From contig NZ_WLVL01000039.1 in assembly GCF_009707125.1 (NCBI RefSeq), positions 124,001-188,000 on the forward strand: 64,000 nt of DNA, in the 5' to 3' direction. The DNA comes from Arsenicicoccus cauae (GTDB lineage Bacteria > Actinomycetota > Actinomycetes > Actinomycetales > Dermatophilaceae). The notes under the pieces are model-generated. The model was not told the origin of the DNA. It saw only the letters and a list, made by a program, of their open reading frames with translations, and did not search any database. Below are positions 1 to 8,479 of this stretch, one piece after another; the first letter of the stretch is position 1; each line of letters starts with the position of its first letter. The translations under genes were made by a program, and so were the position numbers.

Positions 1-45
1 TCGGTCGCGACCAGCTCAGTGACAGGGAGTCGACAGGGAGTTCCG

Positions 46-531
46 ATGTCCGACAACAACCGCATCCTCACCGCCGGCGCCGTCGTCGCTGCCGGCCTCA
101 TGATCGCGGGGGGTGCGGCCGCCGCCCAGGCAGCCACCTCGACCACCCCCGCAGCCACGGGGTATGGCGCACAGCCCGGGTATGGCGCACAGCCCGGGTA
201 TGGCGACGGCCGCAGGCACGGCGGCCACGACCACACCACCGTGACCGGCGACGAGGCCGCCAAGGTCAGGGCCGCCGTCAAGGCCAAGGACGCGACCCTC
301 ACCGTCGAGCAGGTGCGCAAGGACCCCGACGGGTCCTACGACGCGATGGGGACCAAGGCCGGACAGCACGTCATGGTCGAGGTGTCCAAGGACCTCGCGA
401 CCGTCGAGGTGCGCACCGGCGGGCCGGGCGGACACGGCCGCCACGGCGGGCACGGCGGCCGGGACCGTGGGCCCGGCCAGGCGCCGACCCCCGGCGCCAG
501 CGCCGCCTCGCCCGCGGGCTACGCCGTCTGA
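46..531 (+). CDS. Secreted PepSY-like single-domain protein
   Basis: A 161-residue protein of unknown function. It begins with a signal peptide (a hydrophobic Ala/Gly-rich stretch at about residues 7-28, ending AQA). A low-complexity linker follows with GYGAQP repeats and a His/Gly-rich run. One compact domain (about residues 70-130) has the DPDGSYD...GTKAGQ...VEV pattern of PepSY-like folds, which act as peptidase inhibitors or bind ligands outside the cell. The tail is Gly/His/Pro-rich. I chose the ATG at 46 over an upstream GTG at 19 because an AGGGAG sits five bases before it. The next gene is a paralogue with two copies of the domain. The PepSY assignment rests on pattern only. Confidence 0.7.
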   Translation: MSDNNRILTAGAVVAAGLMIAGGAAAAQAATSTTPAATGYGAQPGYGAQPGYGDGRRHGGHDHTTVTGDEAAKVRAAVKAKDATLTVEQVRKDPDGSYDAMGTKAGQHVMVEVSKDLATVEVRTGGPGGHGRHGGHGGRDRGPGQAPTPGASAASPAGYAV

Positions 532-682
532 GCAGGATGCACAGGGAGGGCGCGCTGCTCCTAGGTGACCCCCACGGCGTTGACAGCGTCACGACAGCCC
601 CGGCCGCGACCGTGGAGGTGCGAGTGAAGGACCCCTCAGGTGCACCAGCACCCGACCTGATCACGATCCACCAGGAGCAACG

Positions 683-1411
683 ATGTCCCCCAACAACCGC
701 ACCCTCACCGCCGCCGCGGTGGCCGCTGCCGGGCTGATGATCGCCGGCGGGGCCGCTGCCGCCAACGCCGCCACCGGCGGGTCGCCACAGGCGTCCACCG
801 GCTACGCCCAGTCGGCGCCAGGCGGCCAGCAGGGCTATGGCGCACCCGGCCAGGGTGGCCAGCGCGCCCCGCACGAGCACACCGCGGCCACGGCCGACCA
901 GACCGCCAAGGTCAAGGCCGCCGTCACGGCCAAGGACTCCACCATCACCGTCACCACGGTGCAGAAGGACCCGGACGGCTCCTTCGACGTGCTCGGGACC
1001 AAGACGGGGCAGCAGGTCCGCGTCGATGTGTCGGCGGACTACCAGACCGTCACCGTGGACACCGGTGGCGGGCGCGGCCGGCACGGCGGGCAGGCCCAGC
1101 ACCAGCACACCGCCGTGACCGGGGACGAGCTGTCCAAGGTCAAGGCCGCGGTCACGGCCAAGGACTCTGCCGTCACGGTCAGCGACGTGCAGAAGGACCC
1201 GGACGGCTCCTACGACGTCCACGGCACCAAGGCCGGCCAGCCCGTCATGGTCGAGGTGTCCAAGGACCTGGCGACCGTCGAGGTCCGCACCGGCGGGCCC
1301 GGCCCTCCGGGCGGCCGGGGCGGCACCCCCGAGGGCCAGCAGGGCCAGCAGGGCCAGCAGGCACCCGGCGCCGGGGCGACCTCCGCCCCCAGCGCTGCCG
1401 CGTCAGCCTGA
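683..1411 (+). CDS. Secreted protein with two PepSY-like domains
   Basis: A 242-residue secreted paralogue of the upstream gene. The N-terminus (MSPNNRTLTAAAVAAAG) is nearly the same signal peptide. It carries two copies of the same roughly 60-residue domain (about residues 70-125 and 145-205). Each contains TAKDS...VQKDPDGS(F/Y)D and a GTK(T/A)GQ turn, and a Gly/His linker separates them. The C-terminus has GQQ repeats and ends Ala/Ser-rich. The ATG at 683 has AGGAG six bases upstream. A strong hairpin follows at 1457-1490. Both genes look like products of gene duplication, with a further internal domain duplication here. Function is unknown; a cell-envelope ligand-binding or protease-inhibitory role is a guess. 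Confidence 0.7.
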   Translation: MSPNNRTLTAAAVAAAGLMIAGGAAAANAATGGSPQASTGYAQSAPGGQQGYGAPGQGGQRAPHEHTAATADQTAKVKAAVTAKDSTITVTTVQKDPDGSFDVLGTKTGQQVRVDVSADYQTVTVDTGGGRGRHGGQAQHQHTAVTGDELSKVKAAVTAKDSAVTVSDVQKDPDGSYDVHGTKAGQPVMVEVSKDLATVEVRTGGPGPPGGRGGTPEGQQGQQGQQAPGAGATSAPSAAASA

Positions 1412-1456
1412 CCCGCGAACCCGCGCGGCCCGTCCCCCCTCGGCCGCGCCATCCCA

Positions 1457-1490
1457 GGAGCCCGGCGACCCCCCGCGGTCGCCGGGCTCC
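1457..1490 (+). terminator. Strong hairpin terminator after the PepSY pair
   Basis: A perfect 14-bp inverted repeat (GGAGCCCGGCGACC and its complement) encloses a 6-base loop. There is no U tract, as is common for actinobacterial terminators. It ends the two-gene PepSY unit. The rest of the 1412-1726 gap holds a short direct repeat (GTGACAGACCC-like, around 1508-1530) and the promoter of the next gene. Confidence 0.75.
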
Positions 1491-1726
1491 GACGGACGCC
1501 CAGCCCGGTCACAGACCCGGTGACAGACCCGCGACGGTCCCTCGGCAGGACCGCGGCGCACCGTGGAGTCACGAGCACCCCCGCCGTCACCGTCCCCGAC
1601 GTCCACACCGACGCGCTCCCCGCCTCCCTCCCTGCAGCGCTCCCCGCCGCGCTCACGGCGTGGGCGATCCGCAGCACCAGGTCGGCTCAGTGACCACCGG
1701 CGGGCTCGGGCGGGCACAGTGGTCCC

Positions 1727-2281
1727 ATGGAGTCGATCGACCAGCTGGAGCGCGGCACCGACCTGGGGACGGCGCTGGCGGCCTACGACCGGATGGCGCC
1801 CGTGCCGGTGGCGCAGCTGCGCGGATGGTGGCGCGGCGCCGAGATCCCGACGGGGCATCCGCTCGGCGGCGCGCTGACGGCATACGGCTGGTGGGGCAAG
1901 TGGTTCGCCGGACCCGAGGACGCGCACCCCTTGGTGTTCCGCACCCAGGGTGGCCGGCGCTACGAGGTGGACCCGGGTCGCCTGCCGCTTGCGGTCGGCC
2001 TGCAGGTGCCACCCCTGCTGCGAGGCCGTATGACGGCCAAGGCCTTTCGCGTCGTCAGCCCTGCGCTGCGGACCCGTCGGCCGCGGGGCCGGCTGCGGAT
2101 GCTCGAGCACCGAGGCGTCGTGACGGCATCCCTCGTCTACGACCATCAGCCGATCGTGGACAGCTTCCGCGGCGTCGACGCGGACACGCTCGTGGGGGTG
2201 ATGGACCTGCGGGGGATGCCGCCATACCTCTTCACCCTGCGGCGCACGTCTGATATCGTTGAATCCTCAACTATCTTGTGA
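1727..2281 (+). CDS. GXWXG / DUF4334 family protein
   Basis: A 184-residue cytoplasmic protein of the GXWXG plus DUF4334 family. The N-terminal part has LRGWWRGAEIPTGHPL (about residues 31-46), the GXWXG signature. The C-terminal DUF4334 segment has YDHQPIVDSFR...VMDLRG (about 145-170). The family is found in bacteria and fungi and has no firmly known activity. The start looks leaderless: a CACAGT hexamer at 1715-1720 ends six bases before the ATG and no ribosome site is present. The last 30 bases of the gene overlap a palindrome (2252-2275) that probably serves the downstream dioxygenase gene, so the two may be transcribed separately. Confidence 0.8.
   Translation: MESIDQLERGTDLGTALAAYDRMAPVPVAQLRGWWRGAEIPTGHPLGGALTAYGWWGKWFAGPEDAHPLVFRTQGGRRYEVDPGRLPLAVGLQVPPLLRGRMTAKAFRVVSPALRTRRPRGRLRMLEHRGVVTASLVYDHQPIVDSFRGVDADTLVGVMDLRGMPPYLFTLRRTSDIVESSTIL
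2252..2275 (+). promoter_or_regulatory. MarR-type palindrome before the dioxygenase gene
   Basis: An AT-rich imperfect palindrome, GATATCGTTGA / TCAACTATC around ATCC, stands out from the GC-rich surroundings. Its core TTGA-N4-TCAA is typical of MarR/DUF24-type operators. It lies 30 bp upstream of the dioxygenase ATG and overlaps a possible -10 (TATCTT, 2272-2277). No regulator gene of that type is adjacent, so the binding protein is unknown. Confidence 0.5.
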
Positions 2282-2305
2282 GCCCTCCCGCCAGGAGCCC
2301 GACCC

Positions 2306-3187
2306 ATGACCACCACCACCGCCGCAGCCGACGCGCTCGTCCCGGCGTCTCACCCCCTCGCCGGCCACCTGCGCCTCGCCGCGGCCGCAGCACCGCACCG
2401 CGCCTGGACGCCGGAGGACGGAGCCCTGCCCGCGATCTACCTCTCCCACGGCGCTCCCCCGCTGCTCGCCGACCAGGGGTGGATGACCCAGCTGCACGCC
2501 TGGGCGCACGACCTGCCCCGGCCCCGCGCCATCCTGGTGGTCAGCGCCCACTGGGAGTCCGACGCCATCGCCATCACGAACCCCCACCCGCGCGAGCTGG
2601 TCTACGACTTCTGGGGATTCGACCCCCTCTACGAGCAGCTGCGGTATGACGTCCCCGACGCCGCCTGGCTCGCCCGACGCGTGCGCGAGGTCATGCCCGA
2701 CGGGGTGCACGTCCACGAGCAGACCGACCGCGGTCTCGACCACGGCGCCTGGGTCCCCCTCAAGGCGATGTACCCCGAGGCGGACGTCCCCGTGCTCCAG
2801 CTCAGCCTGCCGACCGCAGACCCCGAGCGGCTGCTGCGCCTCGGTGCCGCCCTGCGACCGCTGCGCGACGAGGGAGTGCTGGTGATCGGGTCCGGCTTCA
2901 TGACCCACGGGCTCCCGTTCATCCAGTGGTCCCGCCCCGACCTCGTCCCCGACTGGTCCTCGGAGTTCGACGCGTGGGCCGGCGAGGCGCTCGCGCGCGG
3001 CGACGTAGAGGAGCTGGCGCGGTTCGCCGGGTGCGCCCCCGGTGTGGGTTTCGCCCACCCGACCGTCGAGCACTTCACGCCGTTGTTCGTCACCCTCGGC
3101 GCGTCAACCGACCCCGCCGCCCCCGTGCACGGCGTCATCGACGGCTACTGGACCGGCCTGTCCAAGCGGTCCTTCCAGGTGGCGTGA
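2306..3187 (+). CDS. Class III extradiol dioxygenase, DodA/YgiD family
   Basis: A 293-residue cytoplasmic enzyme of the LigB-type, DOPA 4,5-dioxygenase family, which opens catechol rings using a bound divalent metal. The metal and catalytic histidines of the family are visible: YLSHGAPP (His48), SAHWES (His82), DHGAWVPL (His146), MTHGL (His201) and HPTVEHF (His256). The N-terminus is about 30 residues longer than E. coli YgiD. A clear AGGAG lies eight bases before the ATG. The upstream palindrome and the downstream quinone-reductase-like transferase suggest a response to catechols or quinones. The true substrate cannot be read from the sequence. Confidence 0.85.
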   Translation: MTTTTAAADALVPASHPLAGHLRLAAAAAPHRAWTPEDGALPAIYLSHGAPPLLADQGWMTQLHAWAHDLPRPRAILVVSAHWESDAIAITNPHPRELVYDFWGFDPLYEQLRYDVPDAAWLARRVREVMPDGVHVHEQTDRGLDHGAWVPLKAMYPEADVPVLQLSLPTADPERLLRLGAALRPLRDEGVLVIGSGFMTHGLPFIQWSRPDLVPDWSSEFDAWAGEALARGDVEELARFAGCAPGVGFAHPTVEHFTPLFVTLGASTDPAAPVHGVIDGYWTGLSKRSFQVA

Positions 3188-3238
3188 GCATGGTCCCTGA
3201 CCTGGCTACCGATCCTCGATGTGGGGCATGGTATCACC

Positions 3239-4297
3239 ATGCCTGACGCACGCAACGCCTCCACCGCCGGAGCCTTCGAGCGGGACGAGTCCTACGTCAA
3301 CGACCGGATCGTGGCGGACGCCCCCGCCGGCGCTCCGACGGGCGATCGGGTCGGCGCCATGCGCTGGCCCGTCGAGCCCGGCCGCTACCGCCTGGTCGCC
3401 GCGCGCGCCTGCCCCTGGGCGCACCGCGGCGTCATCGTGCGCCGACTGCTGGGGCTCGAGGACGTCATCTCCCTCGGCCTCGTCTCCCCCACCCACGGGG
3501 AGGAGTCGTGGCGCTTCGACCTCGACCCCGACGGCCGTGACCCGGTGCTCGGGATCCACCTGCTGCGCGAGGCCTACGACGCCCGCATCCCCGACTACCC
3601 CAAGGGCGTCACCGTCCCGGCGATCGTCGACGTCCCGACCGGTCAGCTGGTGACCAACGACTTCCCGCAGATCACCCTCGACCTGTCGACCGAGTGGCGC
3701 GAGCACCACCGCGAGGGCGCCCCCGACCTGTGGCCCGAGGCCCTGCGGGACGAGATGGAGCCGATCATGCGGCGCATCTACACCGAGGTCAACAACGGCG
3801 TCTACCGCTGCGGGTTCGCCGCCGACCAGCAGTCCTACGACGCCGCCTACGAGCGGCTGTGGGCCGCGCTCGACTGGCTGGAGGACTACCTGGCGGACCG
3901 TCGCTACCTCGTGGGCGATCACATCACCGAGGCCGACGTGCGCCTGTTCACGACCCTCGTCCGCTTCGACGCCGTCTACCACGGCCACTTCAAGTGCAAC
4001 CGGCAGAAGCTGTCGGAGATGCCGGTGCTGCACGCCTACCTGCGCGACCTGTTCCAGACGCCGGGCTTCGGCGACACGACGGACTTCCCGCAGATCAAGG
4101 AGCACTACTACGTGGTGCACACCGACATCAACCCCACCAAGGTCGTGCCGCTCGGGCCCGACCTCGCCGGTCTGCTCGAGCCCAGCGGCCGCGAGTCGCT
4201 CGGTGGGTCGCCGTGGGGGGCGGGCACCGCGCCCGGCCCGGTGCCCAAGGCCGAGCGGGTTCCCGCCACCAACACCCCGTTGGGCGAGCGCGCCTGA
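3239..4297 (+). CDS. Glutathionyl-hydroquinone reductase-like transferase (Xi class)
   Basis: A 352-residue member of the Xi-class glutathione transferase family (YqjG/ECM4). The catalytic cysteine is in ARACPWAHRG (Cys58), followed by the family motifs VTVPAIVD, VNNGVYRCGFA and the helical C-terminal domain with HYYVVHTDINPT. Relatives reduce glutathionyl-hydroquinones. Actinobacteria mostly use mycothiol, so the real thiol partner may be mycothiol. About 40 extra residues at the C-terminus are Gly/Pro-rich. The ATG at 3239 is preferred to an upstream GTG at 3221. It has no ribosome site but sits six bases after CATGGT, a possible leaderless -10. It probably works with the dioxygenase before it in quinone or catechol handling. 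Confidence 0.82.
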   Translation: MPDARNASTAGAFERDESYVNDRIVADAPAGAPTGDRVGAMRWPVEPGRYRLVAARACPWAHRGVIVRRLLGLEDVISLGLVSPTHGEESWRFDLDPDGRDPVLGIHLLREAYDARIPDYPKGVTVPAIVDVPTGQLVTNDFPQITLDLSTEWREHHREGAPDLWPEALRDEMEPIMRRIYTEVNNGVYRCGFAADQQSYDAAYERLWAALDWLEDYLADRRYLVGDHITEADVRLFTTLVRFDAVYHGHFKCNRQKLSEMPVLHAYLRDLFQTPGFGDTTDFPQIKEHYYVVHTDINPTKVVPLGPDLAGLLEPSGRESLGGSPWGAGTAPGPVPKAERVPATNTPLGERA

Positions 4298-4433
4298 TCC
4301 AGCGGTCGTTCCACTCGTGGCCCGGCATGAGCGAGCGCACGCAGAACAGCATGAGACCGATGATCACGGGATATTTCGTGGTTTATGTTGCACACGCTGA
4401 GAGCACTCTGACAGCCGGGGCTACCCTCGGGGC

Positions 4434-6995
4434 ATGAGCGCCTCGGCCGACCGCCTGGATCTCGGCCGGATCGGCGCCGGGTTGCCCTTCGCCCGCTCGG
4501 TGCCGGCCCTGGAGCAGGCGCTCGCCGACGGCGTCGCCGTCGTCCAGGCGCCCCCGGGGACAGGCAAGACGACGCTGGTGCCACCCGTGGTGGCCCGGTC
4601 GCTGGCGGCTCGCGGGAGCGGTGCTGGGCGCGTGGTCGTGGTCCAGCCTCGACGGGTGGCGGCCCGGGCCGCCGCGAGTCGTCTTGCCGCTCTGACGGAC
4701 TCGCGCGTCGGCGAGCTGATCGGCTGGACGGTGCGCGGGGAGCGTCGGCTGGAGCCGACGGCCCTGATCGAGGTCGTGACGCCCGGCATCCTGCTGCGCC
4801 GCCTGCTCGCCGACGCCTCGCTCGAGGGGGTCGGTGCAGTCGTGCTGGACGAGGTGCACGAGCGGGGCTTGGAGACCGACCTGCTCGTGGGGCTGCTCAC
4901 CGACCTGCGTACGCTGCGCGAGGACCTGCTGCTGGTGGCGATGTCGGCCACCGTCGACGCGGCCGCCTTCGCCCGGCTGATCGGTCCCGACGGCGCGCCT
5001 GCCCCGGTCGTCGACTGCCCGTCGGCACTGCACCCCCTCGCCGTGGCGTGGCGCCCGGGCGCGGGCCCTCGCACCGACGCCCGAGGCGTGTCCCGTGATT
5101 TCCTCGCCCACGTGGCGACCGTGGCCGCCGAGGCTCATCGCGCCGCCGTGGCTGAGGATCCGTCGGTCGACGCCCTGGTGTTCGTGCCGGGCGCCTGGGA
5201 GGTCGGCCAGGTCGCGACGCGGCTGCGGGCGCTGGCGGGACCGGACGGGACCGAGGTCCTCGAGCTCCACGGGCAGGTCGGGCCTCGGGAGCAGGACCGC
5301 GCCGTGGGCGGCCGTCGGTCGGGCGACCCTGCCCGCATCGTGGTGTCCACGTCCTTGGCCGAGTCCTCGCTCACCGTCCCGGGCGTGCGCCTGGTCGTCG
5401 ACGCGGGCCTCGCCCGGGAGCCGCGCCGGGACGCCGCCCGCGGCATGTCGGGCCTGGTCACCGTCACCTGCTCGCGTGCCTCCGCCGACCAGCGGGCCGG
5501 GCGGGCGGCCCGCCTCGGGCCGGGTGAGGTGGTCCGGTGCTACGACGAGAGCACGTATGCCGGGATGCCCGAGCACGTGACCCCCGCGATCGCCACGAGC
5601 GACCTCACGGACGGCGCTCTCTTGCTGGCCTGCTGGGGCACGCCGCGGGGGCAGGGCCTTGGCCTGCCCACCGTTCCCCCTGTCGTGGCGCTCCGCGACG
5701 CGGAGACGACCCTGCGGCGGCTGGGCGCGGTCGACGACGAGGGCGTCGTGACGGCGGAGGGGCGACGGCTCGCGCGGATCCCGGTGGGTGCCAGGCTGGC
5801 CCGAGGTCTGCTCGACGGGTCCGAGCTCGTCGGCCCGCGCCGCGCCGCCGAGGTGGTGGCCGCGCTCGCCGACGACCTGCGTTCTCCCACCGGCGATCTC
5901 ACCGGCCTGCTGCGCGAGCTGCGCTCGGGGCACCCGGCCTCCGACCGATGGCGTCGGGAGTCCCGCCGCCTGGAGTCCCTCGCGGTGGGGGCGGGCGCGG
6001 CGGCATACGACGCGATGGTCGAGGGTCTCGTCGTCGGGATGGCCCACCCCGAGTGGGTCGCCCGCCGCTCGGGTGACACCTATCTGCTGGCCGGCGGCAC
6101 GAGAGCGGCTCTGCCGCAGGGCAGTCCGCTTGCACATCAGGAGTGGCTCGCGATCGCCGACGTGACGCGGGCGACGGGCAGGACGGCGGCGGGGACGGGC
6201 GCGGTGATCCGGCTGGCCGCACCCCTGGACCAGGAGGGCGCCGAGCTCGTGGCGGCCCACCTGCTCGTCGACGAGGTGCGCGCCGAGCTCGTGGAGGGGC
6301 GCGTCCGCGCACGTCGGGTGCGGGCGCTCGGCGCTATCGAGCTGACGTCGACCCCCGTGGCCGCCTCCGGCCCGGCCGCGCACGCCGCCGTGCGAGAAGC
6401 GTTGCGCGATCGGGGTCTTGGGGTCCTCACCTGGTCAGACGCCGCGCGCACGCTGCGAGATCGCCTGGCACTGCTGCACACTCATCTCGGCGACCCCTGG
6501 CCGGACGTGTCCGACGAGGCCCTGCTCGATCGGCTCGACGAGTGGCTCGGTCCCGAGATCGACGCTCTCGCAAGGGGGTCCGCGGCAGGGCGCATCGACC
6601 TGACCGAGCCGCTGCGCCGCCTGCTGCCCTGGCCCGCGGCATCGCGGCTCGATCAGCTCGCTCCCGAGCGGCTGGCCGTCGCGAGCGGCTCGCACGTGCG
6701 CATCACCTATCCCCCGCACGACGACCCCGATGCCCGACCGACCGTGCGGGTCAAGCTGCAGGAGTGCTTCGGCTGGGCTGCGACGCCGACGGTGGCGGAC
6801 GGCTGGGTCCCGATCACCTTCCACCTGCTCTCGCCGGCGCAGCGCCCGCTGGCGATCACCGACGACCTGGCGTCCTTCTGGAGCGGCCCCTACCAGCAGG
6901 TGCGAGCGGAGATGCGCGGCCGCTACCCGCGGCACCCCTGGCCCGAGGACCCGTGGACCGCCCGAGCCACCGCCCGCACCAACCGCCGCCGCTGA
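4434..6995 (+). CDS. hrpB: ATP-dependent helicase HrpB
   Basis: An 853-residue DEAH/RHA-type helicase of the HrpB family. Visible motifs are Walker A APPGTGKTT (about residues 39-47), DEVHERG (motif II), MSAT (motif III) and STSLAESSLTVPGV (motif V). SADQRAGRAARLGPG serves as motif VI, followed by the HrpB-specific C-terminal domain (PPHDDPDARPTVRVKLQECFG). Length matches the family (about 800-850). The physiological role of HrpB is poorly defined, although RNA unwinding is expected. The start looks leaderless: TACCCT (4422-4427) ends six bases before the ATG. It stands alone between the quinone-related pair and a small membrane protein. Confidence 0.93.
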   Translation: MSASADRLDLGRIGAGLPFARSVPALEQALADGVAVVQAPPGTGKTTLVPPVVARSLAARGSGAGRVVVVQPRRVAARAAASRLAALTDSRVGELIGWTVRGERRLEPTALIEVVTPGILLRRLLADASLEGVGAVVLDEVHERGLETDLLVGLLTDLRTLREDLLLVAMSATVDAAAFARLIGPDGAPAPVVDCPSALHPLAVAWRPGAGPRTDARGVSRDFLAHVATVAAEAHRAAVAEDPSVDALVFVPGAWEVGQVATRLRALAGPDGTEVLELHGQVGPREQDRAVGGRRSGDPARIVVSTSLAESSLTVPGVRLVVDAGLAREPRRDAARGMSGLVTVTCSRASADQRAGRAARLGPGEVVRCYDESTYAGMPEHVTPAIATSDLTDGALLLACWGTPRGQGLGLPTVPPVVALRDAETTLRRLGAVDDEGVVTAEGRRLARIPVGARLARGLLDGSELVGPRRAAEVVAALADDLRSPTGDLTGLLRELRSGHPASDRWRRESRRLESLAVGAGAAAYDAMVEGLVVGMAHPEWVARRSGDTYLLAGGTRAALPQGSPLAHQEWLAIADVTRATGRTAAGTGAVIRLAAPLDQEGAELVAAHLLVDEVRAELVEGRVRARRVRALGAIELTSTPVAASGPAAHAAVREALRDRGLGVLTWSDAARTLRDRLALLHTHLGDPWPDVSDEALLDRLDEWLGPEIDALARGSAAGRIDLTEPLRRLLPWPAASRLDQLAPERLAVASGSHVRITYPPHDDPDARPTVRVKLQECFGWAATPTVADGWVPITFHLLSPAQRPLAITDDLASFWSGPYQQVRAEMRGRYPRHPWPEDPWTARATARTNRRR

Positions 6996-7138
6996 CCGAC
7001 CTCAGCCGACGGGAACGTCCGCCCGGACGGGAAACCCCATATCCGCCACCGAGAATGGCGCGGCGGGGATCAGGGCCATGGCGCGCACGGCGGCGGCGTC
7101 CGGGACGGTGGTGACCAGGGCGCGGCTACGGTGGCGGG

Positions 7139-7300
7139 ATGACTGATGACATCTCGCGCGAGCACGAGCCGTCGGGCTTCGCCCGGGTCTTCGGGCCCCT
7201 CATCGCCCTGCTCGCGGTCGTCGGGCTCGGCTGGGCCGCCAGCCGGGGCCGCGACCGCGACCCCGTGACGGCGGCTCGGCGCCCTGACCCTCAGCGCTGA
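7139..7300 (+). CDS. Small single-span membrane protein
   Basis: A 53-residue open frame: a polar N-terminus (MTDDISREHEPSG), one hydrophobic segment (about residues 19-34, VFGPLIALLAVVGLGW), then an Arg/Asp-rich tail. It would be a single-pass membrane protein. Support for a real gene is the start context (TACGGT at 7127-7132, six bases before the ATG, the same layout as other leaderless genes here) and the coherent topology. No function is evident. The 140 bases between hrpB and this gene hold only a short inverted repeat. Confidence 0.5.
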   Translation: MTDDISREHEPSGFARVFGPLIALLAVVGLGWAASRGRDRDPVTAARRPDPQR

Positions 7301-7368
7301 GGGTTGCTGGTCCCGACCTGGACCCATCTCCAGTGATCTGCGACGTCTATCGACCGGTCAGCGCCATG

Positions 7369-7742
7369 TCACTGCGCGTTCGTGGTTGCGCGGTGCACGT
7401 GTAGGAGCGGGTTCCTGTGGTGAGGATGATGCCGGCGGTGAAGCGGGTGCCCGAAGTCGGCCAGCGCTGTCGGGTCCAGGGCGGTGAGCTTGTCAGGTGT
7501 CAGCCGTAGCAGCCGCGCAGCCAGACCAGAATCGACGACGTGCACCTCGGGCCCTTGCGCTGACGCGGGAGCGCAGGTTCTTGCCCCACGCGGGCAGGCG
7601 GACCACGAGGAAGAGGTCTTCCAAGGAGTCGCAGGTGGCTCTCGACGGCGGCCCGGTTGACCCCGAGCCTGTCCGCGGCCCGTCGGGCGGAGATCGGGAC
7701 GCGATCCCCTCCCCCCGGAGGAGGAGCGGGGGCCGGGCGTGA
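7369..7742 (-). pseudogene. Decayed DUF4143-type AAA ATPase remnant
   Basis: Read on the minus strand, pieces of a DUF4143 ATP-binding protein appear in different frames. They run, in order, DRLGVNRAAVESHLRLL, then after one frameshift EDLFLVVRLPAWGKNLRSRV, then after a second shift GPEVHVVDSGLAARLLRLT followed by LTALDPTALADFGH. The matching middle region of the family reads through in a single frame. The Walker A half and the C-terminal part are gone, and the sequence after DFGH no longer resembles the family. This is a truncated, twice-frameshifted relic. Intact relatives are often mobile or defence-associated ATPases. Confidence 0.7.
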
Positions 7743-7748
7743 GGGTGG

Positions 7749-8387
7749 TCAGTCGCAGTTGGGGCAGATCCCGCTCAACGGCAGCTGCAGGAAGCAGCGC
7801 GGGCAGATCACCGGCGCCGGCTCCTCGGCCTTGGCCGAACGGGAGGCGCGAGAGGCCTTGGGCTCCTTGGGGACTCGCGGGGCCCGCGAGGGCCGCGCCG
7901 TCTGCCTGGCCGGGTTGGTCCGCGCGGTCTGCGACGCGCGCTCCGGCGACGTGTCGACCGTGGTGATTGGGCGCAGCAGCGGCTGGGCGTCCTCGGTCAC
8001 CGCGGGCGCATAGCGGCGGTTGCACTCCAGCCGCGCCTCGGCAGCGGCCTGCTCGCGCAGCCCCGGTCCAGGTGCCGGGTCCCCGCAGGCGACCAGGACC
8101 GCGTCATACATCGGACCCACCGCCCCGTCCGCCTGCACGACCAAGGACACGAGGTCGGGCTCGCCGGCCTCGCGGGTGCGCCGACCCACGATCGTGAGGA
8201 CCTTGCCCAACCAGCTGCGGAACGGCACCTCGGTGCGCACGCCCGAGCGCTCCTGGACGCGAGCGGCCAGGTCGGCATGGGTGATGGCGGTCTGATGGAC
8301 GGCCGCCGTCTCCAGCAGCACGACGCTCGCGTGGTCCGCCCAGGTCTCGTAGCGCTGCTGCATGCTCATCAGTCGGGGATCGCCCAT
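7749..8387 (-). CDS. Unknown protein with C-terminal zinc ribbon
   Basis: A 212-residue protein I cannot assign. The N-terminal half (about residues 8-110) is a conserved-looking domain beginning SMQQRYETWADHASVVLLETAA. A basic, Ala/Pro/Arg-rich linker follows (about 140-185), then a compact zinc ribbon at the very end, ICPRCFLQLPLSGICPNCD. The two CPxC pairs should bind one zinc ion. I chose the ATG at 8387, where GATGAT ends six bases upstream; a GTG at 8426 would add 13 residues. It is divergent from the SGNH hydrolase. The layout of N-terminal domain, flexible basic linker and zinc ribbon suggests nucleic-acid or protein binding, but this is only inference. Confidence 0.7.
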   Translation of the reverse strand: MGDPRLMSMQQRYETWADHASVVLLETAAVHQTAITHADLAARVQERSGVRTEVPFRSWLGKVLTIVGRRTREAGEPDLVSLVVQADGAVGPMYDAVLVACGDPAPGPGLREQAAAEARLECNRRYAPAVTEDAQPLLRPITTVDTSPERASQTARTNPARQTARPSRAPRVPKEPKASRASRSAKAEEPAPVICPRCFLQLPLSGICPNCD

Positions 8388-8479
8388 GCGCACATCATCC
8401 CAGTCGAAGGGCCCATCCTCGACCACGGCCCGCTATCGTCACCGTCAACCACGCCCCAGACCGCACCCCAGGAGCACCC

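Noticed and set aside
537-737. Plus-strand frame between the two PepSY genes
   Set aside because: It runs into the second PepSY gene in another frame and has no ribosome site. The interval looks like a short untranslated spacer.
4383-6383. 666-codon minus-strand frame
   Set aside because: Antisense shadow of hrpB; no motifs and no start signals.
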